This document shows, piece by piece, positions 28,500 to 38,058 of a stretch of DNA of 64,000 bases. This stretch comes from CAYRJD01 sp965205925 (GTDB taxonomy: Bacteria > Actinomycetota > Acidimicrobiia > Acidimicrobiales > Poriferisodalaceae). The stretch is from assembly GCA_965205925.1 (NCBI GenBank), contig OZ242183.1, positions 1,302,001-1,366,000 of the forward strand. The letters are read 5' to 3'. A model generated the notes under the pieces. The model was not told the DNA's origin and made no database searches. It saw nothing but the letters and a program-made list of their open reading frames with translations. Position 1 is the stretch's first letter. Every line of letters starts with the position of its first letter. The position numbers were made by a program, and so were the translations under genes.

Positions 28500-29993
28500 T
28501 CAGGCTCCTAAGCTGCGCACCAACTCACCTGCATCGGTGCATCCATCTAACAAGTTACCTACGTGAGCCTTCGTTCCTCGTAGCGGCTCCATCATCGGTA
28601 CTCGTCGTAGAGCATCAGTGCCCACGTCAAACACCATCGAATCCCAGTTAGCTGCAACGATTTGCCCCGGAAACTGTTGCAAACAGCGTCCTCTAAAATA
28701 AGCCCTGGTTGTCTCAGGCGGTTCACTCACTGCAACATCGACAGCAGCTTGATCAACGAGAGTAGTAAGACCCGCAAGGCGCGCCAGGCCATGGCTAGGT
28801 CGAAGATCGTGATATTGCAGATCCAATGCTGCGAGCTTTGGGTCAGACCAATCCAGCTTGTGGCGGGCGCGAAAGCCCTCAGCCAATCGACGTTTTGCTA
28901 CCCAGTCCAATCGGTCAACCAGAGACATCGGATCGCTTTCAAGATCAGTCAGCACTTCTTCCCAGCGCAGCAAAATGTCGTTTCCGATTTGCTCACCGCC
29001 GACGACTTCTAGTCCATGGCTGTCGGCGTACTTCTTAGCAAAAGTGAAGTATTCCCATTGCATCTCAAGAGCTGTGATTTGTCGACCATCAGTCAGCTCA
29101 ATATGCCCTGTTAGATCGAGGTCGTAGCTCACCTCTCGCAAGGCAGCAATCGGAGTCACAGGTGTCATCGGTTCTGGCACGACACCGTCTTCGATCATCG
29201 CTAAGACCAACGAGGTGGTGCCAAGCTTTAGATAAGTCTGGAGCTCGCTCATGTTGGCATCACCCAAAATCACATGTAACCGTCGGTATTTGCGAGAATC
29301 CGCATGCGGTTCGTCACGTGTGTTGACGATGGGTCTCTTCAGAGTGGTTTCAAGTCCTACTTCTTCTTCAAAAAAGTCGGCCCGTTGACTAATCTGAAAC
29401 GGAACTTCATTACTGGTGAGACCAGGTGCCTCACAACCAACCTTGCCGGCTCCGCACATGATTTGCCGGCTAACGAAAAACGGCAAGATGTTCATGACGA
29501 CGCGGCCGAAAGGCACCTCGCGGTCTAGCAAATAGTTCTCGTGGCAGCCGTAGCTGTTGGCTTTGCCGTCGCTGTTGTTTTTGTGCACCAGCAACTGCTC
29601 ATCTGGCGGCAGCAGTTGCGACGCAGCTTCCATAGAGCGGACCAGAATCTCCTCTGCTGCGCGGTCATAAAGCAAGGCTTGCATGGCATCACTGCATTCA
29701 GGGGTTGATAGTTCAGGATGCGCGTGGTCCACGTAGTACCGGGCGCCATTGGTCAACACCGCATTCACAAGGTGTGTGTCAACCTCGGGTGCTAGTGCGT
29801 CAAACTCGTTGTAACCGCGAGCATCTACGCCGGGCTGTTCGTCAAAGAAATCCCAACTGACTCGCTCAGACAGATAGCCGTTGACATAGGCGTTGATGAG
29901 CATTGACGAGGCTGATACGGGGTTTGACAGCTCGATTCCCATATGCATGATGCCGAATTCGGTTTCGATCCCGACAACCTTGTGAACTGCCAC
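28500..29993 (-). CDS. dop: Pup deamidase/depupylase Dop
   Basis: This PafA paralogue removes Pup from tagged proteins and, where needed, deamidates Pup. The 497 residues show metal-binding E10 in VVGIETEFG and the catalytic aspartate D89 in ARYYVDHAHPE. The Dop-specific loop before it (about 50-75, with ARGYNEFDALAPE) is present, which separates it from Paf[11 protein letters not shown] and DEPHAD follow. Because Pup here ends in GGE, only the depupylase activity should matter in vivo. It lies 29 bases after mpa and 35 bases before pup. Confidence 0.96.
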   Translation of the reverse strand: MAVHKVVGIETEFGIMHMGIELSNPVSASSMLINAYVNGYLSERVSWDFFDEQPGVDARGYNEFDALAPEVDTHLVNAVLTNGARYYVDHAHPELSTPECSDAMQALLYDRAAEEILVRSMEAASQLLPPDEQLLVHKNNSDGKANSYGCHENYLLDREVPFGRVVMNILPFFVSRQIMCGAGKVGCEAPGLTSNEVPFQISQRADFFEEEVGLETTLKRPIVNTRDEPHADSRKYRRLHVILGDANMSELQTYLKLGTTSLVLAMIEDGVVPEPMTPVTPIAALREVSYDLDLTGHIELTDGRQITALEMQWEYFTFAKKYADSHGLEVVGGEQIGNDILLRWEEVLTDLESDPMSLVDRLDWVAKRRLAEGFRARHKLDWSDPKLAALDLQYHDLRPSHGLARLAGLTTLVDQAAVDVAVSEPPETTRAYFRGRCLQQFPGQIVAANWDSMVFDVGTDALRRVPMMEPLRGTKAHVGNLLDGCTDAGELVRSLGA

Positions 29994-30022
29994 AGGCGAA
30001 CTTTATTGCGGGTTAGGCAGAT

Positions 30023-31834
30023 TTAGAGATACTGGCCTGTACGTACTCGTTCAATGGCGCGGCCACCTGAGTGGTCTGGATCCTCATCGCCACCCACCAA
30101 TGTGCGTATAAACACGATCCGCTGGCCTTTCTTGCCAGAGATTTTTGCCCAATCATCGGGATTAGTGGTGTTGGGCAGATCCTCATGCTCACGGAACTCT
30201 TGGCGCATGGCGCTACGGAGGTCGTCAAGACGTATGCCCTCGCTGTTGGTATCAAGACTGCGTTTGATCGCATTCTTCTTGGCTCGCCGCACGATGTTTT
30301 CGATCATTGCACCTGAGGCGAAGTCTTTGAAGTACATGACCTCCTTATCGCCGTCTTGGTAGGTCACCTCCAAGAAACGGTTGACATCATCAGGGCGAAA
30401 CATCTCTTCAACGGTGGCTTCAACCATCACGCGAACGGCCTTATCTGGATCTCCACCACCCAGTTCTTCGACTTCTACCGAATCGATTGGGAGATCTGCC
30501 CTTAAGTAAGCCGCAAAAATCGAAGTCGCCGCACTTTCGTTGGGTCGATCTATTTTGATTTTCACGTCAAGGCGACCCGGGCGCAAGATGGCTGGGTCTA
30601 TGAGGTCTTCCCGGTTTGAGGCACCGATGATGATCACGTTGCGGAGGCCTTCAACACCATCGATTTCCGCTAAGAGTTGCGGCACCACGGTTGATTCCAT
30701 GTCAGAACTAATGCCGCTTCCGCGTGTGCGAAACAGTGATTCCATTTCGTCAAAAAACACAATGACGGGCCAGCCTTCGTTTGCCTTCTCGCGGGCGCGC
30801 TCAAAGATGCGACGGATTTGGCGTTCGGTTTCGCCTACATATTTGTTAAGCAGCTCGGGGCCCTTGATGTTGATGAAGAAGCTTCGTCCTCCTTCACCGC
30901 TTGAAGACTCGGACACCTTTTTTGCTAAAGAATTTGCAACGGCTTTGGCGATCAGAGTCTTGCCACAGCCCGGTGGTCCATACAGCAAGATGCCCTTGGG
31001 TGCAGGTAGGTCGTAGGTGCGGAACAGTTCCTGATTCAGATAGGGCAGTTCGACAGCATCGACTATTTGCTCAATTTGTGTGTCAAGTCCACCGATATCG
31101 GTGTACGTGATGTCCGGGACTTCTTCAAGCAATAGGTCATCGACCTCTGGGCGCGGTAACTGCTCTACGGCCAAGTTGGCACGCATGTCGACCAGCAGAT
31201 GGTCGCCCGGACGTAGTGGCTTATCGAGCAAATCCGTTGCCAGATCCACAACCAGTTCTTCATCGGCATGATCCGAAACCACTGCGCGCGTGCCGTCATC
31301 CATCAGTTTTGCCAGCGTCACCACCCCGCCGACCTTTGCGGGCCCTCGGGCGAGAATCACATTCTGGGACTCGTTGAGCAACACCTCGTCACCGGGCGTC
31401 AGATCTGTTTTATCGACTTGTGAGTGCAGTCGCACACGCATTTTGCGGCCGCTTACCTGAACGTCAATCGTGTCGTCATCGTTGGTGCTGACGAAAGTTC
31501 CGTACGTCGCAGGTGGTTCTGTGAGTCTCTCCACCTCGTGCTTAAGTTTTTCGATCTCCGAGCGAGCTCGCTGTAGAACCATTACCAGTTTCTCATTTTG
31601 CTTTACTGCTGCGACTGATTTGCCTTTGGCATGCTGCAAACGGTGCTCTAGAACTCCCACGCGATGCGTTGCATTCGCCAGTTGCCGATTCAGGGATTCA
31701 ATTTTTTCGGCAGTTGCTTTTTCGTCAGGCACAGGCTCTTGAACTACCTGAGCGGTGGTTTTGTCGCGCTCTATGTTGCCCTTTGAAGAATTGGACTTTG
31801 GGATCTCTGGAGGTGTACCCATACCAATTGACAC
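30023..31834 (-). CDS. mpa: Proteasome-activating AAA ATPase Mpa/ARC
   Basis: This hexameric ring ATPase unfolds pupylated proteins and feeds them into the 20S core. The 603 residues show a coiled coil at about 40-104 ([20 protein letters not shown]), a double OB domain at about 107-230, Walker A GPPGCGKT at 286-293, Walker [13 protein letters not shown] near 350, and the C-terminus GQYL, whose penultimate tyrosine docks on the proteasome. The called start is GTG at 31834; an ATG at 31822 would remove four residues. It is the first gene of the unit and diverges from the ferredoxin gene across 123 bases. Confidence 0.96.
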   Translation of the reverse strand: MSIGMGTPPEIPKSNSSKGNIERDKTTAQVVQEPVPDEKATAEKIESLNRQLANATHRVGVLEHRLQHAKGKSVAAVKQNEKLVMVLQRARSEIEKLKHEVERLTEPPATYGTFVSTNDDDTIDVQVSGRKMRVRLHSQVDKTDLTPGDEVLLNESQNVILARGPAKVGGVVTLAKLMDDGTRAVVSDHADEELVVDLATDLLDKPLRPGDHLLVDMRANLAVEQLPRPEVDDLLLEEVPDITYTDIGGLDTQIEQIVDAVELPYLNQELFRTYDLPAPKGILLYGPPGCGKTLIAKAVANSLAKKVSESSSGEGGRSFFINIKGPELLNKYVGETERQIRRIFERAREKANEGWPVIVFFDEMESLFRTRGSGISSDMESTVVPQLLAEIDGVEGLRNVIIIGASNREDLIDPAILRPGRLDVKIKIDRPNESAATSIFAAYLRADLPIDSVEVEELGGGDPDKAVRVMVEATVEEMFRPDDVNRFLEVTYQDGDKEVMYFKDFASGAMIENIVRRAKKNAIKRSLDTNSEGIRLDDLRSAMRQEFREHEDLPNTTNPDDWAKISGKKGQRIVFIRTLVGGDEDPDHSGGRAIERVRTGQYL

Positions 31835-31957
31835 TACTGCTGTAGGGATCTAAATCAGGTTCATCTCGTTAGCGGTGCGCTATTCTTACGCGCTGCGTAG
31901 GCTTGAGACAGCTAAGGCTGTGGCCTGCAACCAGGCGCGTATGGAAGGTGCTACCTG

Positions 31958-32191
31958 ATGAAGGTTTGGATTGATCAAGACTTGTGCACCGGCGACGGGC
32001 TTTGCGAAGAAATCGCACCCGACGTGTTCACTCTGCTTGATGACGGCCTTGCTTACGTAAGAGAAGGCGACAAGGTTTTTGCTGACCCGGGTGGGGCTGA
32101 AGGGCTAGCAAACTTCCCAGACTCACAGCTTGACGCCGTGATTGAATCTGCTGAAGAGTGCCCAGGAGAATGCATCTTTATCGAAGCTTGA
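31958..32191 (+). CDS. [3Fe-4S]-type ferredoxin
   Basis: This is a small electron carrier, 77 residues. Cysteines are C10 and C16 (CTGDGLC, where Asp13 stands in the place of a cluster cysteine) and C68 and C72 (ECPGECIF). The CxxDxxC...CP pattern fits the single-cluster ferredoxins that often serve cytochrome P450s, with a [3Fe-4S] or Asp-ligated [4Fe-4S] cluster. A strong ribosome site GGAAGGTG lies 10 bases upstream of the start. No P450 gene is in the window. A ferredoxin in this place is common near actinobacterial mpa genes, and its partner is unknown. Confidence 0.92.
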   Translation: MKVWIDQDLCTGDGLCEEIAPDVFTLLDDGLAYVREGDKVFADPGGAEGLANFPDSQLDAVIESAEECPGECIFIEA

Positions 32192-32203
32192 ACGCTTGCT
32201 GAG

Positions 32204-32992
32204 TTAGCTCGCTGTTGACGTCCGCTCGATTCGACGGGCATGAGTGATAAAACCAGTGTGGGCGACCATGCGATGATCTGGACGAACTGACTCCCCTTGC
32301 ACGTGCCAGGTTCGGTGCAAAACCTCCACCGTCTCCGTACTTATCCAGCACTTACTGTCGTCTAACGAACGTCGAAAACGGCTCACCTGCATGATCGACG
32401 GGCTGTAAGCAACCACTATTCCACCTGGTTGCAGGGAATCAACCAGGTGCGGCACAACTTGCCACGGCTCAGGTATGTCAAGCAGTGCTCGCTCGAAGGG
32501 TGGCTCCGGTTCAACAAATTCGTAGGCGTCGCGTGTTTGCACGTCATAGCGCGCAACATCGTCGGTTGTGCCGAATGCCGCGACGTTTTCTTTGGCACGT
32601 TGCGCAAAGTCGGGACGAATCTCGTAGCCGGTTACCACCGCGCCCGCTCGCAGCAAGGCTGACGAAAGCGCTCCCGACCCAACTCCGCTTTCAAAAACTC
32701 TTTGACCCGGCGCGATGTCTGCCAGCATGACCATCGCTGCAAGATCTTTGGGGTATATGACCTGGGCGCCACGTGGCATTTTCAGGACATGATCAGCGAG
32801 CGTTGGGCGAAGGGCAACAAACTTGGCGCCCGATTCGCTGCGAAATTCACTGCCTTCCCTACTGCCAATGATTCGATTGTGCGGGACTACTCCAGCGTGA
32901 GTCTGAAATTCTGAGCCATTCTTGAGAGTTTGCAGGTAACGGCGATTACGACTGTCGATCATGACAATGCGATCGCCTTCGGCCAACTGCAT
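32204..32992 (-). CDS. trmI: tRNA (adenine-58-N1)-methyltransferase TrmI
   Basis: This SAM-dependent enzyme makes m1A58 in the T-loop of tRNAs. The 262 residues have a small N-terminal beta domain, the SAM-binding loop ESGVGSGALSSALLRAG near residue 100, GYEIRPDF as the following acidic strand, LLDIPEPWQVVPHL as the motif IV region, and AYSPSIMQVSRF. The same gene lies next to mpa in mycobacteria (Rv2118c). It converges with the ferredoxin gene and its own start abuts the next minus-strand gene. Confidence 0.94.
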   Translation of the reverse strand: MQLAEGDRIVMIDSRNRRYLQTLKNGSEFQTHAGVVPHNRIIGSREGSEFRSESGAKFVALRPTLADHVLKMPRGAQVIYPKDLAAMVMLADIAPGQRVFESGVGSGALSSALLRAGAVVTGYEIRPDFAQRAKENVAAFGTTDDVARYDVQTRDAYEFVEPEPPFERALLDIPEPWQVVPHLVDSLQPGGIVVAYSPSIMQVSRFRRSLDDSKCWISTETVEVLHRTWHVQGESVRPDHRMVAHTGFITHARRIERTSTAS

Positions 32993-33219
32993 TATTCGGC
33001 TTTGTCGCCTGTGTCACCTAATGGCAAATTACGGATCTGCACTCCTTCACCTGGCGACAGGTTGGAGCTGTAGACGACCTCGCGTTTGCGAGCGCTAAGC
33101 GCGCGCATCAGCTTCAAGCCACCCCAGATAATGGTCGCAGCAAGTGCGATGCTGTTTCCGCGGTCTTTTCTGATTGCTTTGGCTAACGCTCTGCCAATGG
33201 CGTTTGAGCTTTTCTCCAT
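32992..33219 (-). CDS. Small protein with one hydrophobic segment, unrecognised
   Basis: The 75-residue protein has a basic N-terminus (ALAKAIRKDRG), one hydrophobic stretch (SIALAATIIWGGLKLM) and a hydrophilic end (GDTGDKAE). Its stop touches the trmI start. It is the last of three small membrane-associated genes on the minus strand (33860 to 32992). This grouping resembles the actinobacterial set of a holin-like protein plus small membrane proteins. No function is assigned. Confidence 0.6.
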   Translation of the reverse strand: MEKSSNAIGRALAKAIRKDRGNSIALAATIIWGGLKLMRALSARKREVVYSSNLSPGEGVQIRNLPLGDTGDKAE

Positions 33220-33246
33220 CAGAGCGACCCCATCAAGCGGGCCCCA

Positions 33247-33465
33247 TCAGATTCGAACAACCTCAATCGTGGTGGTCTTCTTGCGGCCGCGACGGCGTCC
33301 GAAGATAAACGCAGCTAGCAACAACGCAACCAGCACGAGTGCGGCCTTTGCAAATGCCGCACTCGACATTTCCTCAACGCTGTCGCTGGCACCCCCGACC
33401 ATGTCGCGCAGACGTTGTTCAATATCAGACGGAGTTATTTGATCGCTGTTTGTGATGCTGTTCAT
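33247..33465 (-). CDS. Small single-span membrane protein, unrecognised
   Basis: The 72-residue protein has an acidic, amphipathic N-terminal half (SDIEQRLRDMVGGASDSVEEM), one membrane helix (AALVLVALLLAAFIFG), then a strongly basic stop-transfer segment (RRRGRKKTTT). It overlaps the end of the upstream holin-like gene by 4 bases, so the two are coupled. The layout is similar to small DUF3618-type proteins that accompany holin-family genes in actinobacteria, but similarity is weak. Confidence 0.65.
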   Translation of the reverse strand: MNSITNSDQITPSDIEQRLRDMVGGASDSVEEMSSAAFAKAALVLVALLLAAFIFGRRRGRKKTTTIEVVRI

Positions 33466-33860
33466 TTTGCATGCTCGCTTTCCGGCCCGATTGCTGTGTT
33501 TGTTGACATAGCGTTAGCTGATTCTGGGTCGGATTTCGTCTCGAGACGGGTGACTGCGCCTATCAAAGCCGCCAGTACTAACAACATTGCTGCGGCGGCA
33601 ATGAGATAAGGAACAAAGGACCAAGTGTCTTTAAAGATCAATACTTCCGCCTGCAACAATCGCAGAAGACCTAAGCCGCCGAGCAGAAAGCTCAATGACA
33701 CAAAAATTGACCCTGCTAAGCCAAAGCCAATGAAACGCCCAATTCCGCGCAGAGGCCCAAAGATTTCTTGCACTGCATAGGCCCGCAGCGTTGTAGCCAA
33801 CTCTTCGAGCTCGTTGCTAAGACCCTTGGTTTTACGGTCGGATTTTCTTGTTTTAAACAT
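33462..33860 (-). CDS. Holin-family-like two-span membrane protein
   Basis: From the ATG at 33860 the protein has 132 residues; an upstream GTG at 33887 would add nine. It has an N-terminal amphipathic region (LSNELEELATTLRAYAV), a Gly-rich first hydrophobic segment (FGLAGSIFVSLSFLLGGLGL), a second membrane helix (VPYLIAAAAMLLVLAALIGAV) and a hydrophilic acidic tail. This fits the chromosomal Phage_holin_3_6/DUF1469-type family, which is widespread in actinobacteria and not a sign of a prophage. Its role is unknown; a cell-envelope function is inferred from the neighbouring carboxypeptidase. Confidence 0.65.
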   Translation of the reverse strand: MFKTRKSDRKTKGLSNELEELATTLRAYAVQEIFGPLRGIGRFIGFGLAGSIFVSLSFLLGGLGLLRLLQAEVLIFKDTWSFVPYLIAAAAMLLVLAALIGAVTRLETKSDPESANAMSTNTAIGPESEHAK

Positions 33861-33892
33861 GGCTAGCTCTAAACATGACCCCGCCACACGTT

Positions 33893-35566
33893 TCAGTATT
33901 GAACGCCAAATGCTAACGGGTAGGAAAAGGATCCTTCGCTTGAATCACTACCAGTTGACACTGGGGCGGGGTCAGCGCCTTCTGGCAAAAACCAGCCGCA
34001 GGTAGGTGAGGTATTCGCATTAGCTGTGTCGCTTGAATCCACAGTCGTTTCCGTTCCATTCCATGGTGCCGCCAAGGCGGTTGCGGCCGCTGCACAATCA
34101 ACTGGGTGTTCTAGCAGGACGCGCACCAACTGCTCTTGACTATCTAAGCCGTCACGTGTTCCTCGTGGTACGCCATTGATTATCTGGGCGAAAGTAAATA
34201 TCCCAGTTGGAGTTTCTAGAAACCCTGCCAAGGCGTTGACTCCGGTCAACAAGCCGGTTTTAGCCGCTAACGCACCAGCGGCCGGGTGGTTTCTAAAGCG
34301 ATGCGACAAGGTGCCGGACTGAGCCGCCACGGGCAGTCCATCTCCGATAACTGACTCTTGTCCATAAAGATCAAGTAGTTCAGTCAGTTGAGCACAGGTA
34401 ACTAGGTTGCCCCGATCAAGGCCTGATCCGTCAACTGCAACCAAGAGCTGCGAACTACCGTTTTTCTCCCCCATCAGCTTTTTCAGCAGCTCACTCACGG
34501 TTTGCTCAACCACTGCCGCACCTGCTGCTGTGCTACCAACTCCGTTTACACGCAAGCCAAGCTCACGGAGCAAGATCTCAGCCGTGTTGTTATCGCTTTC
34601 TCGCAGCATTTGTTGCACCATCTCGCGAATCGTGGGTGACTGGATTGAAGCCAGCTCGATCGCATCTGGCGGTGTCTTCCCAATTCCAAAGGTCACGTCC
34701 ATCTCCACTCCACGCACCAGCATCAAGTCGCTGAGCAGTTCCACAAAAGCCAACGCTGGGTCGGTTGTGATGAGTGGTTGAAAGCCAATTGCCGTCAGAC
34801 CGTCATTGACGGTTAGTGCCGACAAAGGTCCGGTATTGAACTCTCTGCGGTATCTGGCCGGCCAAGACTCAACGTAGCGGATGGTGTCGTGACGGCTTTC
34901 GTCTCCCAATATGGAGCCGTTAATGGCTGTAATCGGTAACTCCAGCAATTCATTCACCAGGTCACCTATGTCGGTAAACAACTGTGGCTGACGACTGAGA
35001 GCAGCCGCGTAGGTAGCGGTTGCTACAAGAGGATCTGCTCCGCCTTGCACCCAGATGTCACCCTCAAGCACTCCATCAACCGGCATGGAATCGCTTAGCA
35101 CGCGTGTAATCAAACGCTCGTCTAGATCGAAATGTTCTATAACACCTATGGCTGTCAAGAGCTTTTGCCCCGACGCAGGGATAAGCAACTCATCCCCGTT
35201 GATGTTGATGAGGGTTTGATTGTTTTGACGAATACTTAAACAGTTTGGTTGTGGCCACCGCTGGTACGCGGACGAGACCGAAGCAAAAAATGCGTACTGC
35301 TGTGTTGCCGCAGTTAGTAGTTGCCCGGCACGATCCAGGCGTAGCAACGGCATAGTCAATGACGCTTGCGTTACATCCTTTGAGTGAGAGGTGTCGCTTG
35401 GCCCTACAACTTGACGAATTACCTGTTGTTGCTCGGTTAGCGCGGTTGCATAGCTTTCAGCGATTCTTGCATCTGTGCGTTTTTGAAGCAGTGGTACAAG
35501 CGGTAGGGCAGCCAGAGCAACTGTCAACGATGCGAGTGCTAGCGCCCACAGCCAGACGCGTCTCAT
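33893..35566 (-). CDS. dacB: D-alanyl-D-alanine carboxypeptidase / PBP4 family
   Basis: This is a penicillin-binding serine carboxypeptidase/endopeptidase of the low-molecular-weight class C type, acting on peptidoglycan outside the membrane. Starting at the ATG at 35566 gives a clean signal/anchor (RRVWLWALALASLTVALAAL); a TTG start at 35620 adds 18 polar residues. The three active-site motifs are in order: SGQK with nucleophile S132 (in LIPASGQKLL), SDN near 323 (ESDNNTAEIL), and KTG near 440 (LAAKTGLLTG). The long insert between SxxK and SDN is typical of PBP4. The C-terminal 40 residues are Thr/Ser-rich. Confidence 0.9.
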   Translation of the reverse strand: MRRVWLWALALASLTVALAALPLVPLLQKRTDARIAESYATALTEQQQVIRQVVGPSDTSHSKDVTQASLTMPLLRLDRAGQLLTAATQQYAFFASVSSAYQRWPQPNCLSIRQNNQTLININGDELLIPASGQKLLTAIGVIEHFDLDERLITRVLSDSMPVDGVLEGDIWVQGGADPLVATATYAAALSRQPQLFTDIGDLVNELLELPITAINGSILGDESRHDTIRYVESWPARYRREFNTGPLSALTVNDGLTAIGFQPLITTDPALAFVELLSDLMLVRGVEMDVTFGIGKTPPDAIELASIQSPTIREMVQQMLRESDNNTAEILLRELGLRVNGVGSTAAGAAVVEQTVSELLKKLMGEKNGSSQLLVAVDGSGLDRGNLVTCAQLTELLDLYGQESVIGDGLPVAAQSGTLSHRFRNHPAAGALAAKTGLLTGVNALAGFLETPTGIFTFAQIINGVPRGTRDGLDSQEQLVRVLLEHPVDCAAAATALAAPWNGTETTVDSSDTANANTSPTCGWFLPEGADPAPVSTGSDSSEGSFSYPLAFGVQY

Positions 35567-35661
35567 GAACTTTTGCTTGGGTCGAGCTGAACTAGCGCTT
35601 GCAGGACGACATTTCGCCAATGATCAGCGGGTGATCGTCATTTAGAGACATTTTGAGGCGC

Positions 35662-36144
35662 TTAGAGGCGTTTTAGAACCGAATCACAACTTGAGACATC
35701 AACGCCACCGCCCTCTTCAACGTCAAGGCTTGCGATAACGCCGTCGTTAATCACGGCCGCATAGCGTTGTGAGCGGCTGCCAAGGCCGAAACCGCTGCCG
35801 TCCATCTCTAAGCCCATGGCTCGGGCGAACTCACCATTACCGTCGGCAGCCATCACAATCTCATCCGCTCCATATGCCTTGGCCCAAGCGTCCATGACCC
35901 ACGCGTCGTTGACCGAGACGCAGACCACTTTGTCGACACCTTTACCGGCCAGTTCTTTAGCACCGTTAACAAACCCCGGTAGGTGTTGCTTAGAGCAGCC
36001 GGGTGTGAAAGCCCCTGGCACTGCAAACAGCACAACCTTTCCTTGGCCTAGTAGCTCTTGGGACTGCACGCTCTGTGGCATTCCGTCTTCTCCCAACGTT
36101 CGCAGCTGCACGTCGGGGATTTGGTCACCAGTGTTTAAGGCCAT
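35662..36144 (-). CDS. Peroxiredoxin, Prx5 type
   Basis: This thiol peroxidase reduces hydrogen peroxide and organic hydroperoxides. The 160 residues contain the peroxidatic motif PGAFTPGCS with T47 and C50, the segment VNDAWVMDAWAKAYGA typical of the Prx5 group, and the conserved arginine region GSRSQRYAAVI. A second cysteine, C153 in DVSSCDSV, lies where atypical 2-Cys Prx5 enzymes have their resolving cysteine. There is no signal peptide, so it is cytosolic. The reductant, probably thioredoxin- or mycothiol-linked, is not shown. Confidence 0.92.
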   Translation of the reverse strand: MALNTGDQIPDVQLRTLGEDGMPQSVQSQELLGQGKVVLFAVPGAFTPGCSKQHLPGFVNGAKELAGKGVDKVVCVSVNDAWVMDAWAKAYGADEIVMAADGNGEFARAMGLEMDGSGFGLGSRSQRYAAVINDGVIASLDVEEGGGVDVSSCDSVLKRL

Positions 36145-36207
36145 CTGAAACGCTCCGCTCTTGAGGTATGAACCTGCGTGAGGCTAACGCGTTGGCAAAG
36201 CGTTTCG

Positions 36208-36816
36208 CTAGCGGGCGATGTAAGCCTCTTCTACCCACTCCAGCAGTTCGTCATAGTCAGCAGTTGCGCGCGTCCCAGGCATCTCATCGATCACACGCTG
36301 TGGTGGGCGGAATAAGAATCCAGCGTCAGCTGCTTTCAGCATTGGTAAATCGTTATAGGAGTCACCCACTGCGGTCACGTGGTAGTTGAGTTCCTTGTAA
36401 GCATCCACGGCGCGGCATTTTGCATTCAGCACACGCGGTTTAAACGACACGAAACGGTCGTCAGCAATGTTTATCCGGTGGCACAAGGTAAGTGGTCTGC
36501 TCATCAGGTCTAGTAGGGGCCATGCGATCTCCTCAAATGTGTCAGAGAGCACCACCACGTTGTAACGCTGACGCGCGGCCGCTAGAAAATTGCCAGCTCC
36601 GGGCAGGAGTTCCATCTGCGAAACGATGTTGACTACCGATGAAACTGAGATGTCGTTGCGATTGACCGCGTCAATGCGCCATTTCATCAGTTTTTGGTAG
36701 TCCGGTTCATCACGCGTCGTTCGAAGCAGGTCATCAACCCCAGTGCGCTCCGCGACCGCAACCCAAATCTCAGGGGTTAGGACGCCTTCCATGTCAAGTG
36801 CTAAAATTCTTTGCAT
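36208..36816 (-). CDS. thrH: ThrH-type phosphoserine phosphatase / homoserine phosphotransferase
   Basis: This is a HAD-superfamily enzyme related to Pseudomonas ThrH, which dephosphorylates phosphoserine and can move the phosphate to homoserine. From the ATG at 36816 (202 residues) the nucleophile motif reads ALDMEGVL with D8 and E10, the ThrH-type DxEG in place of the usual DxDG. Other matching points are the N-terminal EIWVAVAERTG, TTRDEPDYQKLM, VVVLSDTFEEIAWPLL (motif II Ser) and GDSYNDLPML (motif IV). Similarity to ThrH runs end to end. It lies apart from serine or threonine biosynthesis genes. Confidence 0.93.
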   Translation of the reverse strand: MQRILALDMEGVLTPEIWVAVAERTGVDDLLRTTRDEPDYQKLMKWRIDAVNRNDISVSSVVNIVSQMELLPGAGNFLAAARQRYNVVVLSDTFEEIAWPLLDLMSRPLTLCHRINIADDRFVSFKPRVLNAKCRAVDAYKELNYHVTAVGDSYNDLPMLKAADAGFLFRPPQRVIDEMPGTRATADYDELLEWVEEAYIAR

Positions 36817-36930
36817 TACGGGTATTTTGGCAGGCATTGATAGCTAAGTCGTTGCAATCCAATTTCAATCTAAAAGGCCGTATACCGATAAGAGCACGTA
36901 CCCTACGTAAATCAATCAAACGGTGACATC

Positions 36931-38058
36931 ATGAACAGCAGCAAAACACAAGTTTCTCAGCCACCGTCTCACGAAGACATAGATCATGAAGACATGGACA
37001 AGGCTCACGAGGCTTTGCTCGCCGAAATGACTGGTGGCATGGTACAGCCGGTCAAACCATTTGAGGGATCTGAACGACTGCGCGAAGATGGCCGGCCACG
37101 GCGAGATTTTCGCCAAGAACTGCGCACCATAGCTAATGTGCGTAACGCCGGTGCTGTGCTGTGGCTGCTAGCACTCCCGGTCCTTGTTGTGACCGGCGTG
37201 GTGCTGTCATATGACCGCATCAATACCGCTAGCTGGGCAAGTGCACCGTTAGTGCGCTGGCTTACCGTGGCTTCAGTGCTGGTCGTGGCAGCCTTGGTTA
37301 TAGGTGCCGCACAGTTACGCATGTTTGTTTTGCATCATGAAGCAGCTCACCGTTTGCTCTTTTCGTCACGACTCTTCAACGATCTGATTGGAATCAACAT
37401 CTTGGGCTGGATCCCTTTCGGAGCAGGCAAGCACACCTATCGACGAATTCACACTCGTCACCATCGCGACGAATTCGGTCCAGATGAACCCGACTTCTTG
37501 CTCTATTCCTTTTATCCGATTACGCGCGACTCTCTGTATCGCAAACTGGCGCGCGACGCCTTCGGTGTGTCCGCCTGGCGCATTGTCAAACCACTCGTTG
37601 TCGGAATAACCAAGCCTGGCCGACGGATCACGAGCCTGCGCTTCTATTTGATGCAGTTACTGGTTTTTGCAGCATTCGCATTGACCGGACACCCTTGGTT
37701 GTATCTAGTGCTCTGGCTACTCCCCTATGCCGCTGTGTACCAACCGCTCAATCGTTTGCGCTCAATCGCTGAGCACGGTGGTATGACGCGCTCACCTGAC
37801 CGACGTGTAACAACTCACCATGTAAAGCAGTTCTGGCTCACTCAACGTTGGCTTGCCCCTTATCAAGTAGGCCATCACATTGCACATCACGTTGATTCGG
37901 GCGTTCCGTTTCGGAACTTGCCAAAACTGACAAAAGCTTTAACCGAAGACGGCTATATCACCAGTGAAATAACTTGGGACAGCTACCGCTCACTCTGGCG
38001 AGCCCAGTCACAGGGTCTCAATCGTGGTAAGTCAGCCCAGGATTCAAGAGCGCTCTAG
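36931..38058 (+). CDS. Membrane fatty acid desaturase / hydroxylase-like diiron protein
   Basis: This is an integral membrane non-haem diiron oxygenase of the fatty acid desaturase superfamily. The 375 residues contain the three histidine boxes: HHEAAH at 135-140, HTRHH at 174-178, and HHIAHH near 313. Membrane segments fall at about 75-95, 110-130, 148-158 and two more near 245-270. The first 60 residues are acidic and hydrophilic. The substrate could be a fatty acid, a carotenoid or another lipid. A ribosome site GGTGA lies upstream. The gene is followed by a 9-base-stem hairpin at its stop codon. Confidence 0.9.
   Translation: MNSSKTQVSQPPSHEDIDHEDMDKAHEALLAEMTGGMVQPVKPFEGSERLREDGRPRRDFRQELRTIANVRNAGAVLWLLALPVLVVTGVVLSYDRINTASWASAPLVRWLTVASVLVVAALVIGAAQLRMFVLHHEAAHRLLFSSRLFNDLIGINILGWIPFGAGKHTYRRIHTRHHRDEFGPDEPDFLLYSFYPITRDSLYRKLARDAFGVSAWRIVKPLVVGITKPGRRITSLRFYLMQLLVFAAFALTGHPWLYLVLWLLPYAAVYQPLNRLRSIAEHGGMTRSPDRRVTTHHVKQFWLTQRWLAPYQVGHHIAHHVDSGVPFRNLPKLTKALTEDGYITSEITWDSYRSLWRAQSQGLNRGKSAQDSRAL

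Noticed and set aside
33462..33860. Prophage or lysis cassette (holin-like protein followed by a peptidoglycan enzyme gene)
   Set aside because: No integrase, capsid, terminase or tail genes are nearby. The holin-like family is a common chromosomal one in actinobacteria and the carboxypeptidase is a normal PBP4.
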